Shown here piece after piece: positions 62,701 to 63,167 of a stretch of DNA of 64,000 nucleotides (positions are counted from its first letter, which is position 1; the number at the start of each line of letters is the position of its first letter). A program made the position numbers and the translations under genes. The notes beneath the pieces were generated by a model that was not told the DNA's origin, made no database searches, and saw only the letters and a list, made by a program, of their open reading frames with translations. This DNA is from Salvator merianae (Eukaryota > Chordata > Lepidosauria > Squamata > Teiidae), in assembly GCA_003586115.2 (NCBI GenBank), contig QVOM02000115.1:3798435-3862434 (forward strand). The letters run 5' to 3'.

Positions 62701-63167
62701 CCCAGGATTTTGTGTTTTTGAAATGAGATGCATGCAAAAACGTAAATCTGTATAAGCAATTTTTCTCCTTTATCCCAGAAACAAAGAAGAAGGCAGCAAG
62801 TATATCCCACAGACCATTGTCACCCTATCTGTCTACATAAACATACTTCCTTTTCATTTCCTCCTGCAGTAGCTCAGAGACAGAAAGATAAGCACAAGAT
62901 TCCAATGAATGGTGTTTGGAAATTGTACTCTACCAAGATCAAACACTGTAATCAGCAGATTTTAGGTGACTGATCCCTTACCTAAGGATGCAGAAGATCT
63001 TCTGTGTAGTTCTCCAGCAGGCTGTGTTTTCTTGTATGGTACAGGTGATGAGCGTAACGACTGTGACCGCAAATTATGTTGGGGACTGGACCAGTTTGAG
63101 CTCAGGGTCTGCTGGTCACCCTGCCCAGTTTCTGCTCTCTCCACAGAGGACGCAAGTCGACCATCAT
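2708..63167 (-). CDS. PIKFYVE: PIKFYVE, PI3P 5-kinase gene (32 internal coding exons, both ends outside the window)
   Basis: The product is the lipid kinase that makes PI(3,5)P2 from PI3P on endosomal membranes and works with VAC14 and FIG4; this role is known for the family. The sequence shows, in order, a FYVE finger with WMPD and RRHHCR motifs, a DEP domain, a CCT chaperonin-like domain with GCTIMLRG, and the CHK region with FVHGQGCVQIIL and RRANAEPCGHS, all characteristic of PIKFYVE/Fab1. Coding sequence is join(63167..62982, 56310..56195, 54942..54771, 50811..50604, 49554..49465, 45712..45577, 43849..43692, 41557..41446, 36586..36439, 36042..35875, 33066..33004, 30056..29927, 28806..28626, 27608..27534, 26778..26671, 25329..25189, 24555..24429, 23097..21941, 20351..20251, 19482..19411, 17624..17453, 16228..16050, 12798..12685, 12248..12140, 11050..10896, 9967..9877, 8673..8613, 8014..7859, 6344..6224, 5578..5483, 3913..3830, 2799..2708). 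All junction phases agree and there is no stop. The human protein is about 2,100 residues; roughly the first 50 and last 350, including the kinase domain, are missing here. Confidence 0.97.
2800..3829. other. intron between visible exons 32 and 31
   Basis: About 1 kb of AT-rich intron. I see no repeat family or RNA gene that I can support. Confidence 0.6.
3830..3913 (-). CDS. PIKFYVE: PIKFYVE visible exon 31: CKEYRNALDELSK exon
   Basis: It encodes CKEYRNALDELSKASLKSYA, then EEGLQAN. The acceptor is tattttacag and the donor AACAG|gtgata, phase 2. SLKSYAEEG differs from human TQWNSAEEG, while the flanking residues match. Confidence 0.95.
3914..5482. other. intron between visible exons 31 and 30
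   Basis: Mostly unique AT-rich sequence. A 13-bp unit containing tgctgttaaca occurs twice in tandem near 4970-4993. Nothing else is recognised. Confidence 0.6.
5483..5578 (-). CDS. PIKFYVE: PIKFYVE visible exon 30: EHERVPIAVCEREPSSIIAF block
   Basis: It encodes EPDKHYLMYEHERVPIAVCE, then REPSSIIAFAL, a block conserved from yeast Fab1 to human. The acceptor is aatgcag and the donor CTCAG|gtataa, phase 2. Confidence 0.97.
5579..6223. other. intron between visible exons 30 and 29
   Basis: About 645 bases with no recognised feature. Confidence 0.6.
6224..6344 (-). CDS. PIKFYVE: PIKFYVE visible exon 29: region before the kinase module
   Basis: It encodes DVFDGHLLGSTDSQVKEKST, then MKAILANLLPGNSYNPIPSP. 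The acceptor is aaatttcag and the donor CCATT|gtaagt, phase 2. IPSP replaces the mammalian IPFP, a one-residue change next to the exon edge. Confidence 0.96.
6345..7858. other. intron between visible exons 29 and 28
   Basis: It holds a 141-codon open frame on the minus strand (6854-7279) with no domain I recognise, probably fortuitous. No repeat family is recognised. Confidence 0.55.
7859..8014 (-). CDS. PIKFYVE: PIKFYVE visible exon 28: Ser/Thr-rich linker
   Basis: It encodes EDRFLTTLSSQSSTSSSLLQ, then LPTPPEVMSDQLTGGASFAN and ALSEPDTASSSE. Compared with human, the stretch GGASFANALSEPDTA is longer by several residues, a small lineage difference. The acceptor is acttcatag and the donor GAAG|gtatgg, phase 1. 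Confidence 0.96.
8015..8612. other. intron between visible exons 28 and 27
   Basis: AT-rich intron of about 600 bases; nothing recognised. Confidence 0.6.
8613..8673 (-). CDS. PIKFYVE: PIKFYVE visible exon 27: 61-bp serine-rich exon
   Basis: It encodes ISSMDASPRNVSPALQNGEK with one base of the next Glu codon. The acceptor is attccacag and the donor AAAAGG|gtatgt, phase 1. It contains two SP/SxR-type phosphorylation candidates. Confidence 0.95.
8778..8960 (-). repeat. retroposon fragment with (AATA)n tail, family unassigned
   Basis: On the plus strand it begins tatttatttaagaatttata, then a CCC-rich stretch, aaggtgggtcacaa and aataaaaac. On the minus strand this reads as a retroposon 3' end closing in an AATA tail. 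It shares long blocks with 44250-44440, including gacaacactcagagg and agctaagcatcaaag. It is followed by unremarkable intron up to 9876. Confidence 0.75.
8961..9876. other. remainder of the intron between visible exons 27 and 26
   Basis: About 900 bases after the retroposon fragment. I see no further feature. Confidence 0.55.
9877..9967 (-). CDS. PIKFYVE: PIKFYVE visible exon 26: basic Pro-rich segment
   Basis: It encodes LQDLFQQEKGRKRPSVPPSP, then GRLRQGEESK. The acceptor is gctgtag-like (ctgtag, with a short pyrimidine tract) and the donor AGCAAG|gtaacg, ending in phase 0. The sequence is almost identical to the mammalian segment. Confidence 0.96.
10205..10330 (-). repeat. internal fragment of the same (AATA)n-tailed retroposon family
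   Basis: The segment gtgcctgatacatctcag, ttccacagcttggggatt and catctcatgggtct parallels 38117-38190 inside the longer copy at 37920-38353. Same orientation as the other copies. Ends next to a 12-base C run. Confidence 0.65.
10331..10342 (+). repeat. poly-C run (12 bases)
   Basis: A homopolymer of twelve C within the intron between visible exons 26 and 25. Confidence 0.9.
10606..10680. repeat. near-perfect 32-bp inverted repeat (hairpin)
   Basis: The left arm 10606-10637 and right arm 10649-10680 are reverse complements at 31 of 32 positions, with an 11-base loop 10638-10648. The single mismatch is the C/T in atggattt versus aattcat. No flanking duplication is visible. It could be a recent inverted duplication or a foldback; the arm length and loop would also suit an RNA hairpin, but nothing shows it is processed. 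Confidence 0.95.
10790..10803 (+). repeat. (CA)n microsatellite
   Basis: A short CA dinucleotide run, about 90 bases from visible exon 25. Confidence 0.85.
10896..11050 (-). CDS. PIKFYVE: PIKFYVE visible exon 25: helical region
   Basis: It encodes MEEVEFRNWIEKIQARMLSS, then SLDTPQQLQSVSESLIAKKQ and SLCEMLQAWNN, again helical. The acceptor is cttggacag and the donor AATAG|gtgaga, phase 2. The perfect hairpin at 10606-10680 lies about 216 bases downstream in the transcript sense. Confidence 0.97.
11051..12139. other. intron between visible exons 25 and 24
   Basis: About 1.1 kb, mostly unique, apart from the SINE-like fragment at 11688-11760. Confidence 0.55.
11688..11760 (+). repeat. tRNA-derived SINE fragment
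   Basis: It contains a box-A-like stretch agatcaatggtagagtatct and a decayed box-B-like stretch aggtttgtgcccc at tRNA-like spacing. Resembles the head of Sauria-type SINEs. Heavily decayed. Confidence 0.45.
12140..12248 (-). CDS. PIKFYVE: PIKFYVE visible exon 24: helical region
   Basis: It encodes VSQVYIAVDERLTSLKTDTF, then SKTREEKMEDLFAQKE. It is helix-rich and charged, a probable coiled-coil or spectrin-like segment between CHK and kinase domains. The acceptor is tgttacag and the donor AAGGAG|gtaatt, ending in phase 0. Confidence 0.97.
12249..12684. other. intron between visible exons 24 and 23
   Basis: 436 bases with no recognised feature. Confidence 0.6.
12685..12798 (-). CDS. PIKFYVE: PIKFYVE visible exon 23: end of CHK region
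   Basis: It encodes YSPIRLLEVCVPYPKIYIKR, then QVPLKVTMLQDLKDFSQ. The acceptor is tcttcttag and the donor CAAAA|gtaagt, phase 2. Several conservative changes from mammals are visible (PYPKIYIK for PLPKIFIK, FSQK for FFQK). Confidence 0.97.
13385..13480 (+). repeat. tRNA-derived SINE fragment
   Basis: Contains the box-B-like ggttccaggtccgatcccc, followed by the SINE-body-like gcagtatggcaaatccttt. Box A is not visible. Likely a 5'-truncated or decayed copy. Confidence 0.45.
14030..14110 (-). repeat. 3' end of the (AATA)n-tailed retroposon family
   Basis: Reads tatttatttatttgagaatt, then tatcccacccttcatcaaaa, then gcaggccacaataacag, matching the terminal part of the copies at 8778, 19050 and 44250. 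Confidence 0.7.
14795..14990 (+). repeat. tRNA-derived SINE, decayed
   Basis: A box-A-like gctcaaaggtagagcaactg is followed at tRNA spacing by gttcccacagatcccagcat. Downstream sequence has the body of a Sauria-like SINE. Box B is degenerate. Confidence 0.55.
15055..15180 (+). repeat. tRNA-derived SINE
   Basis: Clear polymerase III promoter remnants: box-A-like tatagttcagtggtatta and box-B-like tttctggttcaatccct. The tail gcaatggcaaaccaacttc is typical of squamate SINE bodies. Confidence 0.65.
15436..15452 (+). repeat. T17 homopolymer
   Basis: A run of 17 T within an intron. Confidence 0.9.
16050..16228 (-). CDS. PIKFYVE: PIKFYVE visible exon 22: CHK region
   Basis: It encodes VTPVVPLSNDSWSMSFAKYL, then ELRFYGYQYTRRANAEPCGH and SIHHDYHQYFSYNQMVASF. 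This is one of the most conserved blocks of the family. The acceptor is atttccag and the donor TTCAG|gtaaga, phase 2. Confidence 0.98.
16229..17452. other. intron between visible exons 22 and 21
   Basis: 1.2 kb. I see nothing that I can name. Confidence 0.6.
17453..17624 (-). CDS. PIKFYVE: PIKFYVE visible exon 21: CHK region core
   Basis: It encodes PSYQCPSMFCGTPMVHHIRR, then FVHGQGCVQIILKELDSPVP and ILTYSWCRLCKQ. The regular Cys and His spacing (CPSMFC, HHIRRFVHGQGC, WCRLC) defines the CHK region. The acceptor is tctttgaag and the donor AAGCAG|gtacat, ending in phase 0. Confidence 0.98.
18325..18350 (+). repeat. (TATCTT)n microsatellite
   Basis: About four copies of a six-base unit. Confidence 0.85.
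18634..18850 (-). mobile_element. CR1 LINE 3' fragment
   Basis: On the plus strand aagaacgtaagagaaaccct, gctggatcaggccacagccc, cagtggcccaccaattgctt. This is the complement of the CR1 3' UTR, which ends in TTCTTATGTTCTT-type octamers. It closely matches the 3' part of the longer CR1 at 31425. Confidence 0.85.
19050..19260 (-). repeat. (AATA)n-tailed retroposon copy
   Basis: Starts atttatttatttgcaatttt, continues tctcagggcaggttgcaaca and ends near cagacacacctcggggcaga, ctgttccatac. Shares its order of blocks with 37920-38353. Confidence 0.75.
19411..19482 (-). CDS. PIKFYVE: PIKFYVE visible exon 20: CHK region
   Basis: It encodes MVVMEFYGKNDLTLGVFLER and YCF, completing W and R codons at its edges. 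It is 72 bp. The acceptor is cattttag and the donor TTCAG|gtgaga. Human has IVTMEFYG; the first three residues differ here. Confidence 0.97.
19483..20250. other. intron between visible exons 20 and 19
   Basis: 768 bases. A 65-codon open frame on the minus strand (19940-20137) is the only notable item and has no supported function. Confidence 0.55.
20251..20351 (-). CDS. PIKFYVE: PIKFYVE visible exon 19: start of the CHK region
   Basis: It encodes VDCLSPANHQRLCVLFSSSS, then AQSSNAPSACVSPW. The acceptor is cttgccag and the donor CCATG|gtgtgg, phase 2. It precedes the conserved Cys/His/Lys-rich block specific to the Fab1/PIKFYVE family. Confidence 0.96.
20352..21940. other. intron between visible exons 19 and 18
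   Basis: 1.6 kb. An 11-base C run is at 21007-21017. Overlapping short frames on both strands near 21055-21358 look fortuitous. Confidence 0.55.
21941..23097 (-). CDS. PIKFYVE: PIKFYVE visible exon 18: 1,157-bp exon, end of CCT domain plus divergent linker
   Basis: This is the largest exon. It opens with EQTKTLMFFEGCP and GCTIMLRGASEYELARVKEI, ending the CCT fold at FMICVAYHSQLEISFLMDEF. An acidic, poorly conserved linker of about 150 residues follows, then conserved blocks FRDPLQDDTGLYVTEEVTSS, AFKQELKDIILCISPVITFQ, RRKKQLLRDLSGLQGMNGSI and ARMLADFRARGGRI. It enters at phase 1 and leaves at phase 0 (CAAAAA|gtaagt). The frame stays open past the donor into the intron, but the homology stops at SLWSQK. 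Confidence 0.98.
23098..24428. other. intron between visible exons 18 and 17
   Basis: 1.3 kb of AT-rich intron. A CA/TG-rich stretch lies at 23322-23352. Nothing else is recognised. Confidence 0.6.
24429..24555 (-). CDS. PIKFYVE: PIKFYVE visible exon 17: CCT domain
   Basis: It encodes HVLDKVSRMTQGDVLMSMDQ, then LLTKPHLGTCHKFYIQVFQL and PN. The acceptor is atattttgcag and the donor AATG|gtaaat, phase 1. The intron downstream contains no recognisable exon-like sequence. Confidence 0.97.
24606..24652 (+). repeat. GA-rich low-complexity tract
   Basis: Purine-only stretch of gagaagg and gagagag units. On the transcribed strand it is a pyrimidine tract. Confidence 0.85.
24993..25016 (+). repeat. 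A24 homopolymer
   Basis: 24 consecutive A in the intron between visible exons 17 and 16 (a U24 tract in the pre-mRNA), 173 bases after the exon 16 donor. No LINE or SINE body is recognised beside it. Confidence 0.9.
25189..25329 (-). CDS. PIKFYVE: PIKFYVE visible exon 16: CCT domain
   Basis: It encodes EREFLKNYVQRIVDVRPTLV, then LVEKTVSRIAQDMLLEHGIT and LVINVKP. This is the CCT segment VxxxKxVSxxAxxxLLxxGI. It is 141 bp with phase 0 at both ends. The donor CCA|gtaagt is a perfect consensus. Where human has VKSQVLE, the spliced product here reads VKPHVLD. Confidence 0.97.
25330..26670. other. intron between visible exons 16 and 15
   Basis: 1.3 kb with no feature I can support. Confidence 0.6.
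26671..26778 (-). CDS. PIKFYVE: PIKFYVE visible exon 15: CCT domain
   Basis: It encodes MNSCIKNPKILLLKCSIEYL, then YREETKFTCIDPIVLQ. The PKILLLKCSIEY strand is diagnostic of the CCT apical-domain fold. It is 108 bp with phase 0 at both ends. The acceptor is tctttccag and the donor CTTCAG|gttgga. Confidence 0.98.
26779..27533. other. intron between visible exons 15 and 14
   Basis: A block at about 26830-26970 (gttttgccattgcccctttc, aaggactgagcctgggctct) resembles squamate SINE/BovB-derived sequence but is too decayed to classify. Confidence 0.4.
27534..27608 (-). CDS. PIKFYVE: PIKFYVE visible exon 14: CCT domain
   Basis: It encodes IPGGRKNDSVVVNGFVCTKN and IAHKK, equivalent to the substrate-loop region of CCT proteins. 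It is 75 bp and phase 0 at both ends, so skipping would keep frame. The acceptor is tttgccag and the donor AAAAG|gtaaga. Confidence 0.97.
27609..28625. other. intron between visible exons 14 and 13
   Basis: 1 kb. A (TATATC)n microsatellite at 27743-27769 is the only clear feature. Confidence 0.6.
27743..27769 (+). repeat. (TATATC)n microsatellite
   Basis: About four copies of the six-base unit, grading into TA repeats. Confidence 0.88.
28626..28806 (-). CDS. PIKFYVE: PIKFYVE visible exon 13: start of the chaperonin-like (CCT) region
   Basis: It encodes SANHNHMMALLQQLL, then SWREMIVPVVCQVVQTVRPD and DDDMDIRQFVHIKK. The DDDMDIRQFVHIKK block begins the TCP-1/CCT homology. The acceptor is ctttgcag, the donor AAAAAA|gtgagt, ending in phase 0. 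Confidence 0.97.
28807..29926. other. intron between visible exons 13 and 12
   Basis: 1.1 kb of AT-rich intron, nothing recognised. Confidence 0.6.
29927..30056 (-). CDS. PIKFYVE: PIKFYVE visible exon 12: region leading to the CCT domain
   Basis: It encodes ESLFNRRVEEKSKDLFFTPL, then RWHHSNLDLLREENGEKQAM and ERLL. The acceptor is tactttttag and the donor CTTCT|gtaagt, phase 2. This charged helical segment is strongly conserved across vertebrates. Confidence 0.97.
30126..30246 (+). repeat. left member of an inverted repeat pair (interspersed family)
   Basis: Contains ttagtctggatcagtattgc, gggtctagtagcatcttaga and gagctttcgcagactaagcc. The middle block is a repeat seen widely in reptile DNA. 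Its partner at 30662-30764 is inverted. I cannot assign it to a transposon class. Confidence 0.75.
30662..30764 (-). repeat. right member of the inverted repeat pair
   Basis: Its reverse complement reads ccatgttaatctggatcagt, tctaatagcaccttagaaac and agaagttggtagagcatttg, aligning with 30126-30215 at most positions. Together the pair encloses about 415 bases, like the ends of a single element. Confidence 0.75.
30880..31010 (+). repeat. Sauria-type SINE, decayed
   Basis: A box-B-like tgatttaatccctggcatct is followed by a body and a tail caatgatctgctttgataca close to the 3' tail of Sauria SINEs, which is shared with BovB LINEs. Confidence 0.6.
31397..31433. repeat. perfect 16-bp inverted repeat at the CR1 3' junction
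   Basis: Arms 31397-31412 and 31418-31433 (tgttcttaggtacttg and its complement) with a five-base loop. The right arm runs into the first bases of the CR1 3' end. Confidence 0.95.
31425..32432 (-). mobile_element. CR1 LINE, 5'-truncated, with reverse transcriptase C-terminus
   Basis: Minus-strand translation gives QFADDATLFWLVKTERECKE with LQKDF and WATKWQMHFNLCKYEVMHIG, then VKKANSVLGQLENK and LYKSMVRLYLEYCIQFWPPR, the fingers/palm end of CR1 reverse transcriptase including the ADD catalytic triplet. It ends at the CR1 3' UTR near 31425. Frameshifts and stops make it inactive. Confidence 0.92.
33004..33066 (-). CDS. PIKFYVE: PIKFYVE visible exon 11: 63-bp micro-domain linker
   Basis: It encodes EYLISDTGGQQMISISDAFI plus a lysine. 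At 63 bp, entering and leaving at phase 1, it is a symmetric exon that could be skipped without a frameshift. The acceptor is cccttcag and the donor CAAAG|gtgagg. Confidence 0.95.
33655..33715 (+). repeat. half of a hAT-like MITE
   Basis: agcagggctgctcaacttgc and agctctccagatgttcctga resemble the left half of a common palindromic squamate MITE. The mirror half is absent. Confidence 0.5.
34038..34099 (+). repeat. 31-bp direct tandem duplication
   Basis: Units 34038-34068 and 34069-34099 match at 28 of 31 positions, with core gctaat, tgtgtggcacttct. Abutting, no spacer. Confidence 0.93.
35000..35207 (+). mobile_element. non-autonomous hAT-type element with 8-bp target duplication
   Basis: Ends cagtggttcccaaact and agattgggaatcactg are imperfect inverted repeats. 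It is flanked on both sides by the exact 8-mer agatagat (34992-34999 and 35208-35215). TIR type and 8-bp duplication are hallmarks of hAT transposons. No coding capacity. Contains a (GT)n run at 35133-35152. Confidence 0.93.
35133..35152 (+). repeat. (GT)n microsatellite inside the hAT element
   Basis: About ten GT units. Confidence 0.88.
35875..36042 (-). CDS. PIKFYVE: PIKFYVE visible exon 10: linker (KRTSVSSFQS, NVELDNVNFHIKK)
   Basis: It encodes NSASPSKRTSVSSFQSAMDS, then ISLNVELDNVNFHIKKHSKY and PHVPPHPADQK. The acceptor is atccgaaag (a purine-rich -3 context, weaker than most) and the donor AAAAAG|gtatgc, phase 1. The following short exon restores EYLISDTGGQQ. Confidence 0.95.
36439..36586 (-). 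CDS. PIKFYVE: PIKFYVE visible exon 9: acidic/serine linker
   Basis: It encodes STEFSETPSPDSDSVNSVEG, then SEPSWFKDIKFDDSDTEQIA. It is strongly acidic with many Ser/Thr-Pro sites and is well conserved in vertebrate PIKFYVE. The acceptor is acttgcag and the donor ACCA|gtgagt, phase 1. The 396-bp intron separating it from the next exon is among the shortest in the window. Confidence 0.97.
37020..37235. repeat. nested imperfect palindromes
   Basis: Perfect 14-bp arms at 37087-37100 and 37178-37191 (ctgctcttgcaaaa and complement) sit in a wider region where similarity in inverted order continues both inward (atatgtag) and outward (tttcctt). A second hairpin, 37020-37034 with 37058-37074, lies within the left arm. 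It looks like a decayed foldback or MITE. Confidence 0.75.
37690..40440 (-). mobile_element. RTE/BovB LINE, decayed and interrupted
   Basis: Minus-strand translation shows endonuclease blocks DVLGISEPKWMGMGKFNSDD, reverse transcriptase blocks FCYTNSAKAFDYVDHNKLW and NINSLRYASHTTVMAESEEE, FTFLGSKI, and the C-terminal DSLEKYLMLG and WMNQK-region segments. In LRYASHTT the catalytic DD has been lost (SH). A foreign retroposon splits it at about 37920-38353. The last segment, 37690-37919, is the BovB 3' end. Same orientation as PIKFYVE. Confidence 0.9.
37920..38353 (-). repeat. retroposon inserted into the BovB copy
   Basis: The most complete copy of the (AATA)n-tailed family here (about 430 bp). 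It lies between BovB sequence encoding KYFGHI and sequence encoding MRRQDSLEK, which are adjacent in an intact BovB. It includes ttccacagtctgggggatat and aagctgtttatggccttata. Exact edges and target duplication were not resolved. Confidence 0.8.
41446..41557 (-). CDS. PIKFYVE: PIKFYVE visible exon 8: second part of the DEP domain
   Basis: It encodes AQAIAIGQALVDGRWLDC, then VSHHDQIFRDEYALYRPLQ, closing the DEP fold. The acceptor is cattctag, the donor CTACAG|gtatga, ending in phase 0. Small changes from mammals (for example ALVDG for AMVDG) are conservative. Confidence 0.97.
41938..41960 (+). repeat. (AT)n microsatellite
   Basis: 23 bases of alternating A and T. Confidence 0.9.
42314..42346. 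repeat. 14-bp perfect AT-rich inverted repeat
   Basis: Arms 42314-42327 and 42333-42346 (aatttttaatttta and complement), five-base loop. Could arise by chance in AT-rich DNA. Confidence 0.8.
42506..42970. mobile_element. long imperfect palindrome, probable foldback/MITE
   Basis: Five separated blocks pair with inverted partners around one centre near 42728-42737: 42548-42571 with 42891-42915, 42601-42609 with 42852-42860, 42649-42657 with 42809-42817, 42664-42675 with 42792-42803 (perfect 12-mer), and 42713-42720 with 42735-42742. The whole unit is about 465 bp, with the arms diverged by indels. No coding capacity, and no target duplication was resolved. Confidence 0.85.
43692..43849 (-). 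CDS. PIKFYVE: PIKFYVE visible exon 7: first part of the DEP domain
   Basis: It encodes DSVQLKDLWKKICHH, then FQDHRYWLRTHPNCIVGKE and LVNWLMRNGHI, the core helices of a DEP domain (Dishevelled, Egl-10, Pleckstrin). The acceptor is gacttgtag and the donor CCAG|gtagta, phase 2. DEP modules usually aid membrane or partner binding; the specific role in PIKFYVE is not settled by sequence. Confidence 0.97.
44250..44440 (-). repeat. (AATA)n-tailed retroposon copy
   Basis: Begins tttatttattttatttattt, then tatcccacccttcaccaaaa, gggtgggttacaataataaa and gacagtactcagaggtagct. Near identical in block order to 8778-8960. The rest of the intron 43850-45576 shows nothing I can name. Confidence 0.8.
45577..45712 (-). 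CDS. PIKFYVE: PIKFYVE visible exon 6: linker before the DEP domain
   Basis: It encodes SASITNLSLDRSGSPMVPSY, then SVSPQANRTYSKEGSEDERKILL. The start completes the RNRSAS motif, which fits a basophilic (Akt-type) kinase consensus reported to be used in mammalian PIKFYVE. The acceptor is tttctccag, the donor TTTTG|gtacat, ending in phase 0. A long open frame also crosses this exon, but in a frame that does not encode PIKFYVE. Confidence 0.95.
46000..46330 (-). repeat. (AATA)n-tailed retroposon copy, diverged
   Basis: ttatttactcacttactgaa, gggcagctcacagtgagaaa, gaaaaggctctttcccttgt recall the same family body. Followed by a SINE/CR1-like stretch tctagtccagcaggctgttt. Confidence 0.6.
49463..49464 (-). 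promoter_or_regulatory. PIKFYVE: non-canonical GC splice donor
   Basis: The exon 5/intron junction reads AATAG|GCAAGT on the minus strand. The paired acceptor at 45713-45714 is a normal AG. The conserved ARNRSAS reading is restored only with this donor. Confidence 0.93.
49465..49554 (-). CDS. PIKFYVE: PIKFYVE visible exon 5: linker exon with a GC splice donor
   Basis: It encodes LIHPDSSSSTLSTRL, then VQEEAGKSPARN. The acceptor is atttgcag. The exon ends AATAG and the intron begins GCAAGT, a GC-AG intron with otherwise ideal donor consensus. The next exon starts A-TCT-GCC, restoring the conserved ...ARNRSAS... sequence. No GT donor in frame fits here. Confidence 0.95.
49555..50603. other. intron between visible exons 5 and 4
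   Basis: 1 kb with one palindromic MITE-like element at 50440-50560; otherwise unremarkable. Confidence 0.55.
50440..50560. mobile_element. small palindromic MITE (hAT-like, unassigned)
   Basis: ggtggcctctggcc and agatgtttatgaac on the left mirror the complement of gttcaggaatatct and gggccac on the right, around a centre near ggccagtccggctgg. This is the layout of a common squamate palindromic MITE. Confidence 0.6.
50604..50811 (-). CDS. PIKFYVE: PIKFYVE visible exon 4: end of FYVE finger and serine-rich linker
   Basis: It opens with GDLRACTYCRK, supplying the last zinc-binding CxxC pair, then runs into a Ser-rich linker with SIGEDLNALSDSA and PRTPVGSRKASRNIFLE. The acceptor is tttttgcag and the donor CAAAG|gtaata. 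It enters at phase 1 and leaves at phase 2. The linker is a likely phosphorylation-rich disordered region (inference from composition). Confidence 0.97.
51290..51550 (+). mobile_element. CR1 LINE 3' UTR fragment
   Basis: ttgactggacatcagaaaaa, attcctggcaataagagcac and gatttggattcctgaatg follow CR1 3' UTR order. It ends near ctatgagtctaag, like the CR1 terminal octamer repeats. Opposite orientation to the CR1 copies at 18634 and 31425. Confidence 0.75.
51644..51830 (-). repeat. LINE/SINE-like fragment beside a (GGA)n run
   Basis: A (GGA)n tract at 51644-51662 precedes tttttgcatcccgcttttct, gggactcaaagcggcagaca and cactgtgaggtaggtgggg, a widespread reptilian repeat. Class not assigned. Confidence 0.55.
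51831..53784. other. middle of the intron between visible exons 4 and 3
   Basis: About 2 kb. aggccaggggtggggaatct at 52664-52683 resembles a hAT terminal motif without a visible partner. Otherwise nothing. Confidence 0.5.
53785..54310 (-). mobile_element. L1 LINE 3' remnant
   Basis: Minus-strand open frame 54227-54003 reads MGSLQIDRWYVNLWKMATSE, then WLPLLENHNK, similar to the C-terminal part of L1 ORF2. A long A/T-rich stretch at 53785-53815 represents the poly(A) tail. 5'-truncated. Confidence 0.75.
54771..54942 (-). CDS. PIKFYVE: PIKFYVE visible exon 3: FYVE zinc finger (PI3P binding)
   Basis: It encodes DSDLKQYWMPDSQCKEC, then the FYVE signature RRRHHCRLCGQIFCSRCC and EIPGKFMGYT. The WxxD motif, the basic RRHHCR patch that grips the PI3P headgroup and six of the eight expected zinc-binding cysteines are present; the final CxxC pair is in the next exon. 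The acceptor is cctccatag, the donor ACAG|gtgaga, and it ends in phase 1. This domain anchors the enzyme to PI3P-rich endosomes. Confidence 0.98.
54943..56194. other. intron between visible exons 3 and 2
   Basis: 1.25 kb, more than a third of it Helitron (55533-55989). The flanks look unique. Confidence 0.65.
55533..55989 (-). mobile_element. Helitron remnant with both termini and helicase C-terminus
   Basis: On the minus strand it begins A|TCTATATAAATAAAAA and ends GGGTACAGCTAG|T: 5'-TC, 3'-CTAG and insertion between A and T, all Helitron hallmarks. A stem of agccac (55545-55550) with gtggct (55559-55564) sits nine bases from the CTAG. The 66-codon frame 55825-55625 encodes VKATQGQSLELCG, DTDCFSHGQLYVACSRVGKP, the last helicase motifs of Helitron RepHel protein. 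At 457 bp it lacks Rep and most of the helicase. Confidence 0.95.
56195..56310 (-). CDS. PIKFYVE: PIKFYVE visible exon 2: segment before the FYVE finger
   Basis: It encodes NRRK, then HDPRTAVQLRSLSTVLKRL and KEIMEGKSQ, a helix-forming basic stretch that is nearly invariant in vertebrate PIKFYVE. The acceptor is ttgtcttcag and the donor CAG|gtatgg. It joins visible exon 1 at phase 1 and ends in phase 0. The Helitron remnant lies in the intron downstream. Confidence 0.96.
60383..60520 (+). repeat. SINE/BovB-related fragment
   Basis: gagtcatggccaactccatg, ttttcttggcagagatacaa and gcggtttgtcattgcctgct follow the order found in BovB-linked repeats and echo 40385-40410. Too decayed to name. Confidence 0.5.
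61010..61150 (-). repeat. (AATA)n-type retroposon fragment, diverged
   Basis: tctatccatccatccatccc, aaggctacagggcagattac and aaccataaaaatg fit the family's terminal region. Confidence 0.5.
61526..61549 (+). repeat. (TGGGG)n tract, G-quadruplex-capable
   Basis: Five runs of three or more G separated by single T. The G-rich strand is the template strand of PIKFYVE. It meets the standard four-run quadruplex pattern. Confidence 0.9.
62982..63167 (-). CDS. PIKFYVE: PIKFYVE visible exon 1: serine-rich N-terminal segment
   Basis: It encodes ERAETGQGDQQ, then a Ser-rich stretch ending PYKK...HRRSSAS, which matches the region upstream of the PIKFYVE FYVE finger. The donor is TTAG|gtaag, leaving phase 1. 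The acceptor I chose, tctttccag, adds residues DDGRLASSV before ERAETG. A weaker internal acceptor at 63139-63140 would remove them and start the exon at 63138 in phase 0. The 5' boundary is therefore less certain than the others. Upstream coding exons are not in the window. Confidence 0.85.

Larger units (their letters stand above)
56311..62981. other. intron between visible exons 2 and 1
   Basis: At 6.7 kb this is the longest intron. Retroposon-like 3' ends lie near 58030-58110 and 61010-61150, a SINE/BovB-like block near 60383-60520, and a G-rich tract at 61526-61549. No exon or RNA gene is recognised. 60187-60696 carries a 169-codon frame that overlaps the repeat block. Confidence 0.5.
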
